A stretch of 61,296 bases of DNA from Acephala macrosclerotiorum (taxonomy: Eukaryota; Ascomycota; Leotiomycetes; Helotiales; Mollisiaceae): assembly GCA_014904845.1 (NCBI GenBank), contig MU119506.1:1-61296 (forward strand), given 5' to 3'. A program made the translations under genes and the position numbers. Of the stretch, positions 37,541 through 51,902 are shown one piece after another (positions within the stretch are counted from its first letter, which is position 1; every line of letters starts with the position of its first letter). The notes under the pieces are model-generated. The model did no database searches. It worked only from the letters and a program-made list of their open reading frames with translations, and had not been told where the DNA came from.

Positions 37541-40500
37541 TATATTTATGTAAACAAATATAAAAAAAATCAATTATTTAAAAAAAACTAATCTCGAATT
37601 AAAATAAATATACGAATTTAAATTAAAATACGAATTTATAAAGTTTAAATATAAATTGAAATAAATAATATTATTAATAAAACGAATAAAAATCAAACGA
37701 TTACGAATAAAATTAATATCATTTTAATTTAATTTAAATTTTAATTTAATATTAATACGTAAACTTTTTAATTGTATTTCAATCTATAAATATAATAAAT
37801 TTTGTAAATATTATTAGATTTTCAATTTTTTAAAATAATAATTATTATTTTTAAAAATATTTAAATTGTATAATTATACGAGTTTATATTATTAAAATAA
37901 AATTCGTTCGCTATTTTTCGTTGAAAAATCAAATATATAATAAAAATTGAATTATTTTTAAAATAATATAAATTAAACGATTATATTTTGAATAATAATT
38001 ATATTATTATTATCAAATTTAAAATTACATAAATTAATTAAAAAATAAATTGCGAATTAAATTTCTAAAAAAAAAATTATAAAAATATTTAATTTTTTTC
38101 TAATAAAAAATCGTTATTTTATCAATTTTTTTTCTTTTATTATTTTAATTATAATTTTTTGTTTAAAATAATTTTAATAATTCGAATATTAAAAATCAAT
38201 AAAAATTCGCATTTTTAAATTTAATATTAATATTAATAAATTACGTGTAATATTTAAACGAATAAAAAAAAAAGCGATACAAAAATTACAAATAATTGAA
38301 AAAAAAAATATAGTAATTTTAATTTTAATATAAAAAAAAATATTATTAACGATTTACTACGAATCGTTTTAAAATATTTTAAATCAAATTATTTATATAC
38401 TATTAATAAAATACATAAATATTTTAATTCATTTATAATATTCATTCAAAAAATAATTTTATTATAATATTTAAAAACAATATTTCGATTTTCAAATAAT
38501 ATTAATTATTTCAATTGTAATAAACTTTTTATAATTTTAATAATTAATTTTATTATTTTTGTTTACAATTAATTTATTTCTTTGAATTTTAATCGTTCAA
38601 TAAATATTATTATAATTATATTTATCGAAAATATACAATCTTATATTGATATTTTTTTCGCGAGTATTTATCAAATTATTATTAATTATTTCTATAGACT
38701 ATTCTCTAATAAAAACGAGAAACTTATTATTATTTATTAATATTTGCATATTAAAATATATATTCGTTAATATCGAATTTAAATTAATTGATTGTTCGTA
38801 AAAATAGTAATTATATACGTCAAATACAAAATTAATTACAACGAGAAAATACTTGAATTAATATATTTCTTTTTTGAAATCTCTTTATAATATAATTAAA
38901 ATTTTATTATTAATTATTGAAATTTTCGTAAAAACGTTTTAAATATATTTAATAATTCAAATTATTTTATTATTCGATAAAAATATTAAAATAATATACA
39001 ATATAATATTCGAATTATCAATAAATTTATTGATTGATTCGATTATATAAAAATTTAAAAATTCAAAGTTTTGTACGAATAAAATAACAATTTTAACAAT
39101 TTCGTAAAAATATATCAACGTAATAATATTATTATACTATTTAAAATTTTTATTTATTTTTTTAATATTTTAATCGTTAATACTATTAAATAATAAATAA
39201 ATATCAATAATAATATGTATATTATATTTAATAATTACATATATAATAATTTTTTTAAAAAAAAAAATTTAATTATTAAAATATAATTAAAAACTCGAAA
39301 TTTTAATTTAAATAATATATATCGTAGAAATTCATAAGATCGTTATATTAACAACAATAAAAATATCAATATTTACGATTTAAACAAAAATAACGTATTT
39401 TTTTTCAAATATAAAATCGTATTATAATTCAAATTTAACGTAGAATTTTTATTTATCAATAGTATTTTCAACGTACTCATTTTAAAAATTAATATCAATT
39501 CAAAATTCTTATTTTAATCAATCGCTTAAATTAACGCTTATAACTTTAAAAGTTCTTTAATCGACGTATTTATAAATACTATTAAAAAAAGTAATAACAA
39601 ATATCAAAACAATAATAATAAATAATATAATAAAAATCTTTTAATATATTTTAAATAAAAATAAAATTTTGAACAAAAATATAATAAATAAAATTGATAA
39701 AAAACTGTATTCATTTTTTATAAACGCAAATTTAACGATTCGTATAATATAAAAAAATCGATTTTTTTATCGATTAATTCATTAAAATAAAAATTCTCAA
39801 AATATATTTTAATCGAAACTATTCAACTAATAATAAACGATCCAATAAACGAAATAATTTTATTTTAATAATAATATTATTCTCTTTTTTTTCTTCGTTT
39901 ACGTATATAATTAAACGCTTTTTTAAAGTTTTTTAAAATCGAAATATAAATATTATAATCGAAATAAATATTATATTTTTCAATAATATTATTAATTTAA
40001 ATAAATTTTATTTCATCGTATTACTACTAATTAAATTTACTTTTTTTCGACGCAAAAAACATAAATTTAAAATCATTTTACTATTATCGATAATAAAAAT
40101 ATTATCAAATATTAATTACATATAAATTAATTAACGTTTATTTCAAAGTAAAAAATATTTTATAACAAATATATAAATATTAATAAAAATTAAAACAATT
40201 GAAAAATCGCGTAAATTAAATAATTGAAATAATATAAATTATATTACAAATTTTATACCAATGAAAACTTTTTTAAAATATTTACATTTGTTAAAATTTG
40301 AATAATATCGAATTCTAATAATCTTTAATTAAAAAAATTTAAACGTAAATTCAAATACAATCAATTTAAATATATAAATATAATTGAAAAAATAAATTCG
40401 AATATAAAAAATCTTTTTTACGTTTTAAAATCTTATTAATATTTTCAAAAATTTCTATTTTTCAATTTTTTTTTTTTTATTAAACTCAAATCAATATCAT

Positions 40501-42044
40501 TTGTTTATTTAATTCGAAATCGTACTAAAATTGAAAACGTATTATTTATTGCGATCGCGAAATTCGAATACGTGAAACTTGTTTTTATAATTGATTATAT
40601 AATTTTTTGTATAATATTTTTCAACGTTTTAATACTTTATTTTAACGAGTAATTATTATTTTTTTTCGTAATATTTTTCAAGTATTACTTATTTTAAAAA
40701 TTACTATTATCGCTTTTATAACGAGTTTTTTTTTATTAGTAATTATTTTCAACTTTTATTAATTAATTTCTTTTTTACAATTAATAAAATTAAAAATAAT
40801 TTCAATACTATTTATAATTAATATATTTCTTATAAACGATAAAAACATTATATACTATTGAATTTGTACACTAAAAATTTTACTATTAACAAATTTAAAA
40901 TAATTTCCATTCGAAAATTTTTATTTATTTTAATTTTTATTAATCAATTCAATATTATTTCTCAATACGTTTTATATACAAACGCAAAAATAATCAAATT
41001 TATCTTTAGAATTAATATTTAATATTATTATTTACTTAATAACTTTATCGAAAAATTCTATTAATAATACGACGAAATCTATAAAATCTTATTTCGTTAT
41101 TTGAATTTCAATTTCGATTCTCGTAATATACGAATATTAAATATAATAATAATAATTAACAAATTCTTTTAAATACTAATAAAAACTCAAATAATATTAT
41201 ATACGAATTTTAATAAACGAATTATACTTTGTATTCAAATTTTATTCTTTAAAAAATCGTTTGAAAAACAAATTTTCTAAAGTTCAAACTTCGTAAACCG
41301 AAATAAAATTAAAAATTATTTTTGTATTTTAAAATTTCAATAGTTTTAACTCGTTATATTAATAAGAAAATAATTTAATATCGCTCGCGTTAAAATATTA
41401 TCGTATTTATAAAAAAATTAAACGAAATAATCTATTATTAAATACGTTTAAAATTATAATTAAAACAAATTAATTAATATAAATAATTTTATAAAAATAT
41501 TACGCGTATTTTCGTTTATAAAAATTAATCTCGTTTTAAATAATAAATTAATCGTTGTAAGTTTTACGTTAATAAATTAATTTATACTCAATATTACTAT
41601 TATTAATTTAATTAATAATTACTTTTTATACTCAATATTTTTTTTATTTTAAAATATTATTTTATTATTAAAATTTTTTGAATTAATACTACGTAATACA
41701 TTTTTAACAATAAATTTTATAAAACTTTTTTTCAAATTTATTCGAAACGTTTATAATACAAAGAATAAAAAATAAAATGAATAAATAATAAAATTATTAT
41801 TAATTTAATCGAGAAAATAATCTAGAAAATATTGCGATATATAATTTAATTTAAATTATTTAAATAACTCGATTATATTTTGCGAAATATAAATAATAAT
41901 TCTCGATGAAAATACGAAATCGAATTTCATTTTATTTATATTTTTTTTTCAAATTATTTTAAATATAATTTATATCAATAATAAATTCGAATATTTTACA
42001 ACAAAAAAAATATATATATTACTATTTGTATATATATAGTATTT

Positions 42045-42746
42045 TTAAAAGTTTTTCAAATTATAATTGTTTTTTTTAAAAAAATAATAATTTTTTATAA
42101 AACAAATTTTTTTTGTATTATAATTATTATTTGTAGTATATAATTTAAAATAAATATATTTTGTGAAATATATAAAATTATTATTCGTATTTAGATTACA
42201 AAAGTAAATTTTTTCAAAGTATTTAATAAGTTTATAAAACTTGCAAATTGTATTAATTTTATAATTAAAATTAGAAATGGAAAATAAATTGAATACAAAT
42301 AATATATCCGATATAAACAATATATTAAACGTAGAAAATAATATATTAAAAATATTAAATGTAATAAATGTAATAAATATAATAAATGTGAATAATGTAT
42401 TCGATGTAAACGATATATTTAGTATAAAAATAGATGTGAATAGTAATAAATTAAATTTTGTAGAAAGTATTGAATTATTGTTTAAAAATAGAAATGTTAA
42501 ATATAATAATTTTTTTTCCAATATAATAATTATATTGGTAATTGTAAATATAATTGATAAGTAATTTATAGTAGTTTTTACGTATATTGTAAATACTAAA
42601 TTTATTATTGTATTTGTTAATAAGAATAAAAATAAATTTTTTAAAATCGAATAAAATAAAAATTCGAATACGTTTAAAGAAATTATATCGAGATTAATAA
42701 TAATAACAATTAATGTATTAAAGTTTACAAATAACGTTAAATGCAA
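42045..42746 (-). other. Unusually long stop-free stretch in AT-rich DNA
   Basis: 234 codons without stop on the minus strand, Phe/Ile/Asn/Thr/Leu-rich. It overlaps a plus-strand frame at 42277-42564 of 95 codons, starting at ATG and rich in Asn/Ile/Val with repeating Asn-Val-Asn/Ile-Asn units. In this composition stops should occur every few codons. The plus strand keeps unusual G (gatgtgaat, aatgtattcgatgtaaac). It may be a repeat of six- or nine-base units such as aataatgta, which avoid stops on both strands by periodicity. No protein family recognised. Confidence 0.35.
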
Positions 42747-45700
42747 TAAAATCGAAATTATTATAATATTAAAATTAATCTTTAAATTAATTATTATAAT
42801 TATTATATTAAATAATATAAACTTACGAAATAAATAGAATATTCGTTGTATTTAAAGAAACTAATTCGATGCATAAAACTATTTATATAATACTATTAAT
42901 TAATATCGAAATTAAAATTGAAAAACTTAAAATAATAAATATAATAATAGAAATTATATTAATACTCGATATTCCAACGTGAAAATTATCGTAAATACTA
43001 TTTAAATAATACAATTAATTCAAAAAATTCTTTAAACTCGAACTAATATTAATAAATACTTTAATTACATTTTGAATCAAATTTTTATTACTCGCTCTAT
43101 TTATACTACTTTCTTACTATATTATTTTATTTAATTTCATCTATAAAATTCAATTTATTTTCTATTTTACAATTACAATAATATTATAATTAATAAATTC
43201 CTTTTTTATAGCGTTGTAATTATAATTTGATCTAATTATAATATTATTAAATTCTATTATTTCATTTAATAATAACGTTTTAAAATTATAAATTTCAATT
43301 TTTCAAATATTATTTTTTATATTATTAAATAATTTTTCGAGACTTTTAATCGTTTCAAAAAATCGATCATATAAAAATATATTAAAAACGATTTTATTTG
43401 ATATAATACTTTGTAAAATATAATAATTAACGATTGATAATATATTAAATAAAATTTTTATCGAATTACTTTTAAAAAAAAAAAAATTAATTTGATTGAT
43501 AATCGCATTATTTCAAAATTCAATATAATCGAAAATTATAAGATTTTAAAAATTAATATATTGATTTATATTAGTAAAATATATAATTTAATAATAAAAA
43601 AAACTAATAAAACAAGTTACTATAAACTAAAAATAATATAGTATATTTAATGAGTTTTTATAAACGTTTAAAATATTTTTAATAAATTGTAAAAAAAGAA
43701 CTATATTCGAAATTTTAATATTATTTATTAAATATTTTTAATTAATATTTAAATTATTAAATTCGAGATTTTTTACTAATAAAACGACAATTACAATAAA
43801 CGTTTTACAATTTGAATTGATAAATATTAATGTAATAAAATTTGAGAAATAAATCGTATTTTTTATAGTAAATAAAATTTTGAAATTGCGATTAATTTTT
43901 TTAAAAAAAAATAATTATTTAAAGCAATTATAGAAATTAATTTCAATTTCGTTTTAAATGTTTTCAAAAAAATAAATTTGTATATTTATTCAAATATTAA
44001 ATAAAAATCTAATTTATAATAAAATTAATAATACAAAATCAAAATAATTTCGTAAAATTTTTAATATTGATTTAATCGAATCGTTTGAACGATTTAATAA
44101 AAATTTATACTACGTTTATATCAAATGAAATATTAGTAAAAATATAAAATACATATATCAATTTATTTATTAAAAGATTTTGTAAGTCGAATTTTCTAAT
44201 GTAAATAATTTTACAATTATATATCAAAACGAAACTACGAAAAAAAATAAAAAAAAATATAATATTAATTAATATAATATACGATTAAACGATAAATCGT
44301 ATCGTTATTTATATTACAAGTATTAATCAATAGATAATTTCGCGTTTCAAAACAAAACGTCAATTTATACGTTGTTAATCCAAGTATAATAATTAGTATT
44401 CAAAGTATTATAATATAAAAATTCGAACGCGTATAATCTTTATTTAAATAAAGAAATTATTCTATATAAATACATTTAAATTACTCAAATAATTAATCTA
44501 AAAAAGACGTTTTATATAAATTTATTCAAATTATTCAAATGAATTAATTTAAAAAAAATTATTATTTTTTTTTAAATAATTACTTTTCAATTTCTATTAG
44601 CGTTTTATTATTTAAACACTACTATTTTCGAATTCTTATAAAAGTTCTTAATATAACGCAAAACAAAATTAATTATACTATATATATATAGTTTTCAAAT
44701 TTACTTTAATAATTACATAGATTTTTAAAAGTATTTAATTTTTATATAAAATTTGTTTTTCGGATTTTTATTTAATAATTTCGTTTTTTTTAATAATCAA
44801 ATATTAAATCAAAATAATATTACAACGAAAAAAAAAATTATTCGAATCAATATTAAAAAAACTAAAATTATTCTATATTAATTATAAATATTCAAAATTT
44901 CAAATATTAACAAATTCAAAATTTTATTTATTTACTCACTTTAACTATTTATTACTCGTTTTTTTTCGTAATAAATACTTCGATTTTTTTCGTAATTTTT
45001 CGTAGTATATTTTACTAAGAACTATTTATTTTAATTGTTTATAGTACAAACTATATATAAGTTTTTTTTATAATCGCATTATTTTTATATAATATTAAAT
45101 AATTTTTCGATTTAAAAAATTTAAATTATTTTATTATATTTTTTATATTTATTAATTATTAATAAAAATTATATTACATTGAAAATATTTATTTACGTTT
45201 TTTCGAATCGATTTATTTTTTTTATTAAATTTTTAATAATGTAAAAATATTTTACACGTAATATAAAATTTAAACGATTTTTTTGAGAAAACGAAAAAGA
45301 TTTTTTAAATGAATTTGAAAGTAACGTTTGAATATTTATACGACGTTATAAAATATTTATTATTATAATTAAATTATTTACTTTGTTTTTAGAATTTAAA
45401 AACTATTATCGAATTTCGAGCGAATTATTTTCGTTCGAAAAAAATACGAAATACGAAAAATAGTAATTAAATGAAAAAAGTATTTGAAAAAATTGATTAA
45501 TAAAAATTATAAATTAAAAAAAATTTTTCTAAGTATTATTTTTCGTATAATTCGTTATAGTTTCAAAATACAAATCTCGATTATAATCAATCGTATAATT
45601 GAAAACTCTATATATATTTATATTTATCGCGTATATTGATTTTTTATTTATTTTGTATTAAAATAATTCGAAGATTATTTCGTTTGAAAGATCGATTTTA

Positions 45701-46554
45701 AAATTAATAATTATTATTTTTCATGTTTTAATTATATTTTAAAAATTTTTACGCGACGATATTAATTCGACGTTTATTCGCGATTAAATTACGCAAATTA
45801 AATTCAATCTAAAAATAATTTTCAAGAATTTTAAATATTTTAAAAATATAATCGTTTAATAGAATTTGCATAAATTTTAATTACAATTTATTATATATCA
45901 CTAATAAATACCAATACGAAAAAATACTCACTAGCGAACTACTAAATATAACAATAAATATTTCGAACAAATTTTCTTTTATTTATTTATCTATCGAAAT
46001 AATCAATTAATAATTTCTATTTTAATTTCATCTTATAAAAATCTAATATTTCTATCGCCTTCGCATTTTTATAATCATTCAAAACTATTACGCACTCAAA
46101 ATGTTTGAACGACGATTTCTATAGAATCTCGAAAAATATATCTTATTAATGATTATATGTAAAAACAAACCATTTACGGGCCTTGAAAAAATTACACAAG
46201 ATTTTAATAGAAATTTTCAGTACTGATTTGAGTATGTAGTGAAAGTGAAACGGAGACATTTTGAACTGGGAACAAGAAAAAGTAGTAAATGGTATATTCT
46301 TACTCTCGCGCTCGTTATATTAATACAAGAAAAAGCATTGTCGAAAATGATACTCCACCGCCTTCTCTACCAATTGAAGAGTCTCTCGCGATTCGTTCAG
46401 ATCGATCCCTCAACGTAAGTTAGTAAGACGTCTTATCAAATTGTTACTAATCTTTTCAAATACTCTACGACTGGACTATACCCGAGCTAGGAATCTTCGT
46501 CCCTTTACATCCTTTGATCGCAGAGACTCGACGACATACTACTTACTCCTTGAT

Positions 46555-46559
46555 ACTGG
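46555..46559. repeat. Target site duplication ACTGG, left
   Basis: ACTGG immediately before the left LTR, matched exactly at 52035-52039 after the right LTR. Five bases is the usual copia target duplication. Confidence 0.92.
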
Positions 46560-46691
46560 TGTCAATTTGAGTAATATATTCGATGGACTTGATAGTCTGG
46601 TTGATTTAGATTTTAAAGATCTAACTAGGTGCGAGAACATTATATCCATTGCAGTGCTTACTCAGCACTAAAACCACTCGAAAATCTAACA
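46560..46691 (-). repeat. Copia 3' LTR (left), 132 bp
   Basis: Same length as the right LTR and aligned without gaps. Seven differences, every one G versus A on the plus strand; the left copy has A in six of them. Reading on the minus strand it begins TGTTAGATTTTCGAG and ends AATTGACA. Confidence 0.92.
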
Positions 46692-47172
46692 CGCCTTCTG
46701 CTGAGAAGCACTATAAAAATATATCCATTCCAATGTCCAAAGTAATATAAATAATCAATGTCTTCACGTGACCATTGTACCAATTATCATTGTAATCTAT
46801 CGTCCTTTATCTCTTATCAATTGCAGCGTCGAATCGTCGTAAAAAGTCTCATTAAACTTTGTAGCACTAGTCTCAACTACTTCGTAGAAGAGCTTATAGA
46901 GAGCTAGAAAGGATCTACTCTCTCTGTAGGAGTTCGGTTCTAAATAAAGCATTTTCAGCTTTTATTCCACAACCAAAAAGTGCTTCAAATCTGCCCAAAA
47001 GAGCTTTCGTCTTGTCTCAGCTCATTCTCTTACTACTATTATCCTAATCCTTGAAATCCGTGAGTAGCGCTACAGTCTTCTCTATATCAAACCAATCCTT
47101 ATTCAAACTCATTATAACCTTATAAATCGTAAATCGATCATAAAATAATTATTTCGTAAAAATATTTGCGAT

Positions 47173-47364
47173 TTAATCGTTCTTTGAAATTGATTCTACT
47201 CTCAATCTATTTCTAGTAATCATATCGTTCTTTATATAGAAGTATCGAATTTCAATATACTTGAATTTATTTGAGAACTTCGTATTCGTACTAAAATCGA
47301 TCGCAAAAAGATTATCGCAATATAGAATAGAAAGTTTTTTGAGAAATTCTTTAATAATTTCCAA
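47173..47364 (-). pseudogene. Copia RNase H remnant
   Basis: Minus-strand frame with Leu-Tyr-Cys-Asp-Asn-Leu-Phe-Ala-Ile, then Phe-Lys-Tyr-Ile-Glu-Ile-Arg-Tyr-Phe-Tyr-Ile. This matches the copia RNase H pattern (Tyr-Cys-Asp-Asn-x2-Ala-Ile and Lys-x-Ile-[DE]-Ile-x-Tyr-x2-[IV]). The catalytic Asp of Cys-Asp-Asn remains. The neighbouring sequence is broken by stops. Confidence 0.8.
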
Positions 47365-48024
47365 TTATAGTTTTTTTAATCAAATTACTTTCTTTGCAGT
47401 TTCATTCGCTACTATAATCTCTACTTCTATCGAGCTTTGTACTGTATTTCGTTGTCTTTGTACTGTTTATAAAACTGTTTCATTTCTCAGTATTACTACT
47501 CATTTTAAAAACGATTTACGATCGTTTTCAATTTTTCACGTAAAATCGAAAAATATACTATAATCTTTGATCGATATTTTTTTGTAAATAATTTCTATTG
47601 TTTTCGTTTTATTAAAATATCGAAAAAACTATTTCGCAAAACGCAAATATTCGAGACACACGTTGAATATGAATTTAGTAAATTGATTAACGTAATAACT
47701 AATATTTAATCTCGTACAATTAACTAGATAAACTGTAGTACTAATAATCTGTTTATAGAAATAAAGATCGTTTTCGCTTAATTAGTTTTTTTTTTTTTTT
47801 TTTCGTAGAATTGTATTTTGCGAAAATAGTAAATTCGTTTGATTCGAATATTCGAAATTAAATCGTAGTAATAATTTATTTGTATACATCTCTTGATAAA
47901 TTGTAAAAATGTAATTCTCGCGATTTCTCTCAATTTGAAATTTTACGAAAACAATAATAAAATTGAAATCTTTATTCTTTTAACGCTTTTTGATTTTAGT
48001 TTTAATAACGTTTGTATTTACTTT

Positions 48025-48062
48025 GTTTTCAATAATCAGTATATCGTTAACAAATAAAAAGA
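48025..48062 (-). pseudogene. Copia reverse transcriptase active-site remnant
   Basis: The minus strand reads Phe-Leu-Phe-Val-Asn-Asp-Ile-Leu-Ile-Ile at the place of the copia Tyr-Val-Asp-Asp-Ile-Leu motif. The first catalytic Asp is Asn, the product of a G-to-A change (C-to-T on the other strand). This alone would abolish polymerase activity. Confidence 0.75.
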
Positions 48063-49767
48063 TATAAACTTTTTTTTCTATAAAAAGATTAAAATCAATT
48101 TTAAATATAGTAAATTTTAATTCTTCGAAGTATTGTTTGATTTTATCGAACTATACTCGAGAAATTTGTTTGAGTTCGTAAAGTGATTTTTTGAGTAAAA
48201 AATAAATATTTCTATTTTTGAATTCAAAGTAAAATTCATAAAAAAACTCAAAAATTTCTATGTAAATCTCTTTTTTAAAAAAAGAGTTTAAAAACGTTAA
48301 ATCTATATTAATGTAATTTATTTTTAAATTATATTTTGCAATAAATACTAAAAGTATTCGTAAAATTGTGTATTTTATAATAGAGATAAACGTTTTAAAA
48401 TAATTAATATCGTAAATTTACTCGAATTTTTTGATAACAATTTTAGTTTTATATCGGGTCAATCTATTATAAGTATTGAACTTTTTTTTCAGTATTTATT
48501 TACTTAAAATGATTTTTTTGCTATTTAGTAGTTTTCTCGTGATAATTTTATAAGTGTTTGTTTTTTAAAGAATTTCGAGTTCAATAACGATTGTTTTCAT
48601 TTAATTAAAAGCGTTTTTCTTTAAGACTTTATCAACAGTTAGAAACTCGAATAAAATACTAAATATATTTAAAAAAAAAAAAAAATTTTCGTTTAAATAG
48701 ATAGCGTTTAAAGTTTTTATTAATTGTTTTATTGTTTGAAAGAAAAGTATCTTTTTATTGTTCAATTCGCTGTTTGCTGTTCTTTTCGTCTTAGTAAAAG
48801 AATTATAAGGATTTTTAGTTCTTTTGATCGTTCAATCGCTGACTTTTGATATTTGAAATGGATATTGCTTTTGAATTTGATTAGAGCTCTAGGTACTAGA
48901 GTTTTATTTGACTACTGGTTCTGGACTTGTTTTAATTCCATTTTTACAAGTACTTGTTTCAGTACTATTATTTTTATTAGTACGTGTTTCAGTGCTATTA
49001 ATCATTTTATTATTAAAAGAGTGATTAATTGGTGCATTAATAACGATATAATCGTAGATTGTATTATTAGTAATAAACAGATTTGCTATAATATGTTTGA
49101 ATTTTTGAAAGATAAAGAGTTTTAAGAACTTGTATTTATAGAACTTAATATCAATTGAGAGAGTTTTTTTCAATGTTCTATAGTTCAACAACTTGTAGAC
49201 ACTATTTTTAATGATGTCCACGAAAATATGTTCTTTTTTGATCTTAGAAGTCTATTTATTTAGTTGGTTTTTAAACTTTTTAATATTGATTTAGTATTCA
49301 AAAATAATTAAAGTTTTTTGCAATATTAGAAAGTTTAACTTTTTTTTAATATAGATTTCAAGTAGAATACATATCTTTTGATCCTTTGATCCAAGTTCTG
49401 GAACTGACCATAGAAATATGTCTATTAGTACTTTATTCTTGATTCAAATTGTATACTTTATAATATAATCTCAAAAGATCAATAAAAACTTGATTTCGTA
49501 GATTATAAACTTAGTAGTATTATCTATTGTTTGTATTACTCGCTTAATAATACTATTCAATGAGTGTTTGTATAGTAGACAAAGCTTATACCTAGAAGAA
49601 CTAGATAGTGTTTTGAGTCATTCTTAGAAATCTTTCTCGAATTCGCTCGATTCATTATTACATTTAAAATAAGTAACATTTTCTTTTGTATTTCTCTTAA
49701 TAATTCTACAGACTTTACGAATATAAAACTAAATTTTTTTCGTACTTTTATTTTTTAAAAATTTGAT

Positions 49768-49977
49768 TTAAGAGTACTGTATTACATCGTTCGTAATTAA
49801 AAAGAAATATTGATTTTTTCTATAAAATTTAAACAATTTACTAGAAATATCACTATATAGTCTTTTTTTCTTTCTAGTAATTTTACTGTTTGTTTTCTTT
49901 CTAAAAATTTCCTTGATCTTACTCACTGTACAAGTTTTACATGTTTTATATCTAGTATATAATTTGAATCTCGGCAT
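49768..49977 (-). pseudogene. Copia integrase N-terminal remnant
   Basis: Minus-strand frame with Cys-Lys-Thr-Cys-Thr-Val-Ser-Lys (second half of the HHCC zinc-binding site), then Leu-Tyr-Ser-Asp-Ile-Ser (first Asp of the DDE site) and Tyr-Phe-Phe-Leu-Ile-Thr-Asn-Asp. In intact copia elements the last motif ends in Asp-Asp, so here one Asp has become Asn. The frame is interrupted on both sides. Confidence 0.85.
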
Positions 49978-50880
49978 TTTTATGTTTGTAACATCGACCA
50001 GTTTTCGAAGTGTATTATAATTAATATAATCAAAACGCCGATATATAAGTTTTTACAAAGTTTTTTTAAAATCTATTGTTTCGAAGAACTCTATTAATAA
50101 TCGGGTTTTTATCGATGCATTCGAAGCAATATTCGCCGAATATGTAATAGTATTATTGACATTTTGATATTAATTTAGTATAAAGAGATTATTTTTAAAA
50201 TTCTTGGAAATTGTAAATATCACTTTTCTATTTCTATTATTTGTAATATTAATTGCTCGTCTTCTTTTAAATATGATCGATATTCCATTTTCTATAAATT
50301 GTAAAATAAAAATTAATTTTATTACTTCAAAACTTAGTATATACTAAACTTTTTTGAGTTTCAATTCTTTTTGAGAAATTATTTAAATTTGATTTTAATA
50401 TTTAATCGCGTTTACGATAGTACCGTTTACCGTGACAACTTTGTTTGGTGTTTGCTAGCGTTTTAAGTGTGTGAAATCAAACTGTATACTATTGAAATAT
50501 TTCGAGGTACCAGAGTCTAAAGTAAGTAGTAGAGCCTGAGCTCGTTTAATCAATGCTCGAGTTAATAAGAATAGTAAAAGTAAAAATTGTTTTCTACTAA
50601 TATAAGCTTTCATTTATCGAGAGTAGTAAATAAAGCTCATATGTAAACGCTTAATATGTCTCTCAATCTTATTCTTGAATAGTAGTCGAGTAAATACTAT
50701 TATCACTAATAAAAATGCTATAAATACGATGAAATAAACAAAAGAGAAGAGACTCTATTGTGTTTTACTTATAATCACTATACTTACTCTGGTAGTAAAT
50801 TCAATTGTTGTAATCTTTGTTTACTCAAAGTTTTTTTGATCTTGTTTTCTATCAATCTTTTTACTCTTTCGTTTTATTCT

Positions 50881-50922
50881 ACACTCAATCTCATAATGCT
50901 TATAGTGCATACACTAACTACA
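50881..50922 (-). pseudogene. Copia gag CCHC zinc-knuckle remnant
   Basis: The minus strand gives Cys-x2-Cys-x4-His-x4-Cys exactly (Met-His-Tyr-Lys before the His, Tyr-Glu-Ile-Glu after it), with an in-frame TAG inside the first x2. The knuckle packages RNA in functional elements. The stop fits a C-to-T change. Confidence 0.8.
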
Positions 50923-51699
50923 TTGATTTGAATCAAACTCATTATAATCAACAAATTTCTCGTTATTACTATTATCGTCTCGATGATCTTTAGATCTTGC
51001 AAAACGAAATACTAATAATTCAAATTCTCTACGATTACTTCTCTTTTTTCCACGATATCTATTATTGTTATTATTGCGATTACCGCGATCAGTTTTTCGC
51101 TTTCTGTTTTTAGCTTATTTACTACTACGAGGTTGCCCACGACCACGCTATTGTTTTTTTCTACGAGTATAGTTTGCAATTATTGAAGTCTCTCTCTTAT
51201 TATAAACTTGCAATATAGTGACCGCTTTATTGAGTATATACTCGATCTTTGGCAAACGAAGAATATAATATTTCGTGCTTTCGTAATTATTATTCTTAGA
51301 AATAATTATTATAATTCGATTTAAGATTTTATTATCAGTAATTAATCTCTCGATTATTGCGAGTTGAAGTTTGTAAAACTCGAGACGATTTGCGAATTTT
51401 CTAATCTTTTTAGAAGTTTCGAACTTCTTTTGTTTAAAGTTCGTTCGTTGAATGGATACTCAAATAGAATCAATAATCTTATCGTATTTCTTGAGTTCGT
51501 TTTAAATTCTTTTGATATTTTCGAAAAGGACTAATAGAAAGATTTTGTTTTGTAGTCTATTGTCTACGCTATTTCAGATAATTTGAATGGCTTTAATAGT
51601 CTTCTTCTTTTAAGCCGTAATTTAATCAATTAATGTAAAAAGGATCGATTTCGATTTTTTATTATTAATTAGTTTTATAGTATAAATACTAGCAAAGGC

Positions 51700-51831
51700 G
51701 ATTAGATAAAAGTTTTTGAATCGAGGATAATTATTCTTTGTAAGGATTTCAATTTTACTTCATTTGCAGACGTAGTGAGATGTTGTAGAGGTAGGTACTG
51801 TAGTATCGATTGGAGTTGCTGGAGTCGCCAT
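51700..51831 (-). pseudogene. Copia gag N-terminus remnant
   Basis: ATG at 51831 on the minus strand, about 70 bp inside the 5' LTR, opens a Thr/Pro-rich start and then, past a TGA, Glu-Ile-Leu-Thr-Lys-Asn-Asn-Tyr-Pro-Arg-Phe. This is the usual copia gag opening (a Leu-x-Gly-x-Asn-Tyr-x2-Trp-like element). Confidence 0.65.
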
Positions 51832-51888
51832 AGCGAATAGGGTTGATATTTTAGGGTAAAAAGATACGACGGTTTCAATGAGCACCTT

Positions 51889-51902
51889 CCGGGCTCATAA
51901 CC
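51889..51902 (-). other. Copia primer-binding site, initiator tRNA-Met half
   Basis: Directly beside the right LTR. The minus-strand sequence ggttatgagcccgg is complementary to the anticodon arm of the eukaryotic initiator tRNA-Met (..gggctcataacc..). Internal, half-tRNA priming of this kind is a known copia trait. It fixes the element's orientation. Confidence 0.8.

Larger units (their letters stand above)
16370..46120. other. 30-kb AT-rich RIP-like block, no gene
   Basis: Nearly pure A+T with C and G retained mostly as CpG, TAA/TAG in all frames, long A and T runs, and no recognisable domain in any frame. Open stretches (17501-17815 plus, 26390-26617 minus, 31646-31891 minus, 32595-32855 plus, 35950-36144 minus, 42045-42746 minus) encode only Ile/Asn/Lys/Phe/Leu/Tyr-rich sequence expected from base composition. 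Local strand skews (T/C-rich 35150-36100 and 36570-37500, A-rich 36150-36560) hint at old coding DNA. Consistent with transposons destroyed by RIP; a regional centromere would look similar and cannot be excluded. Confidence 0.75.
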
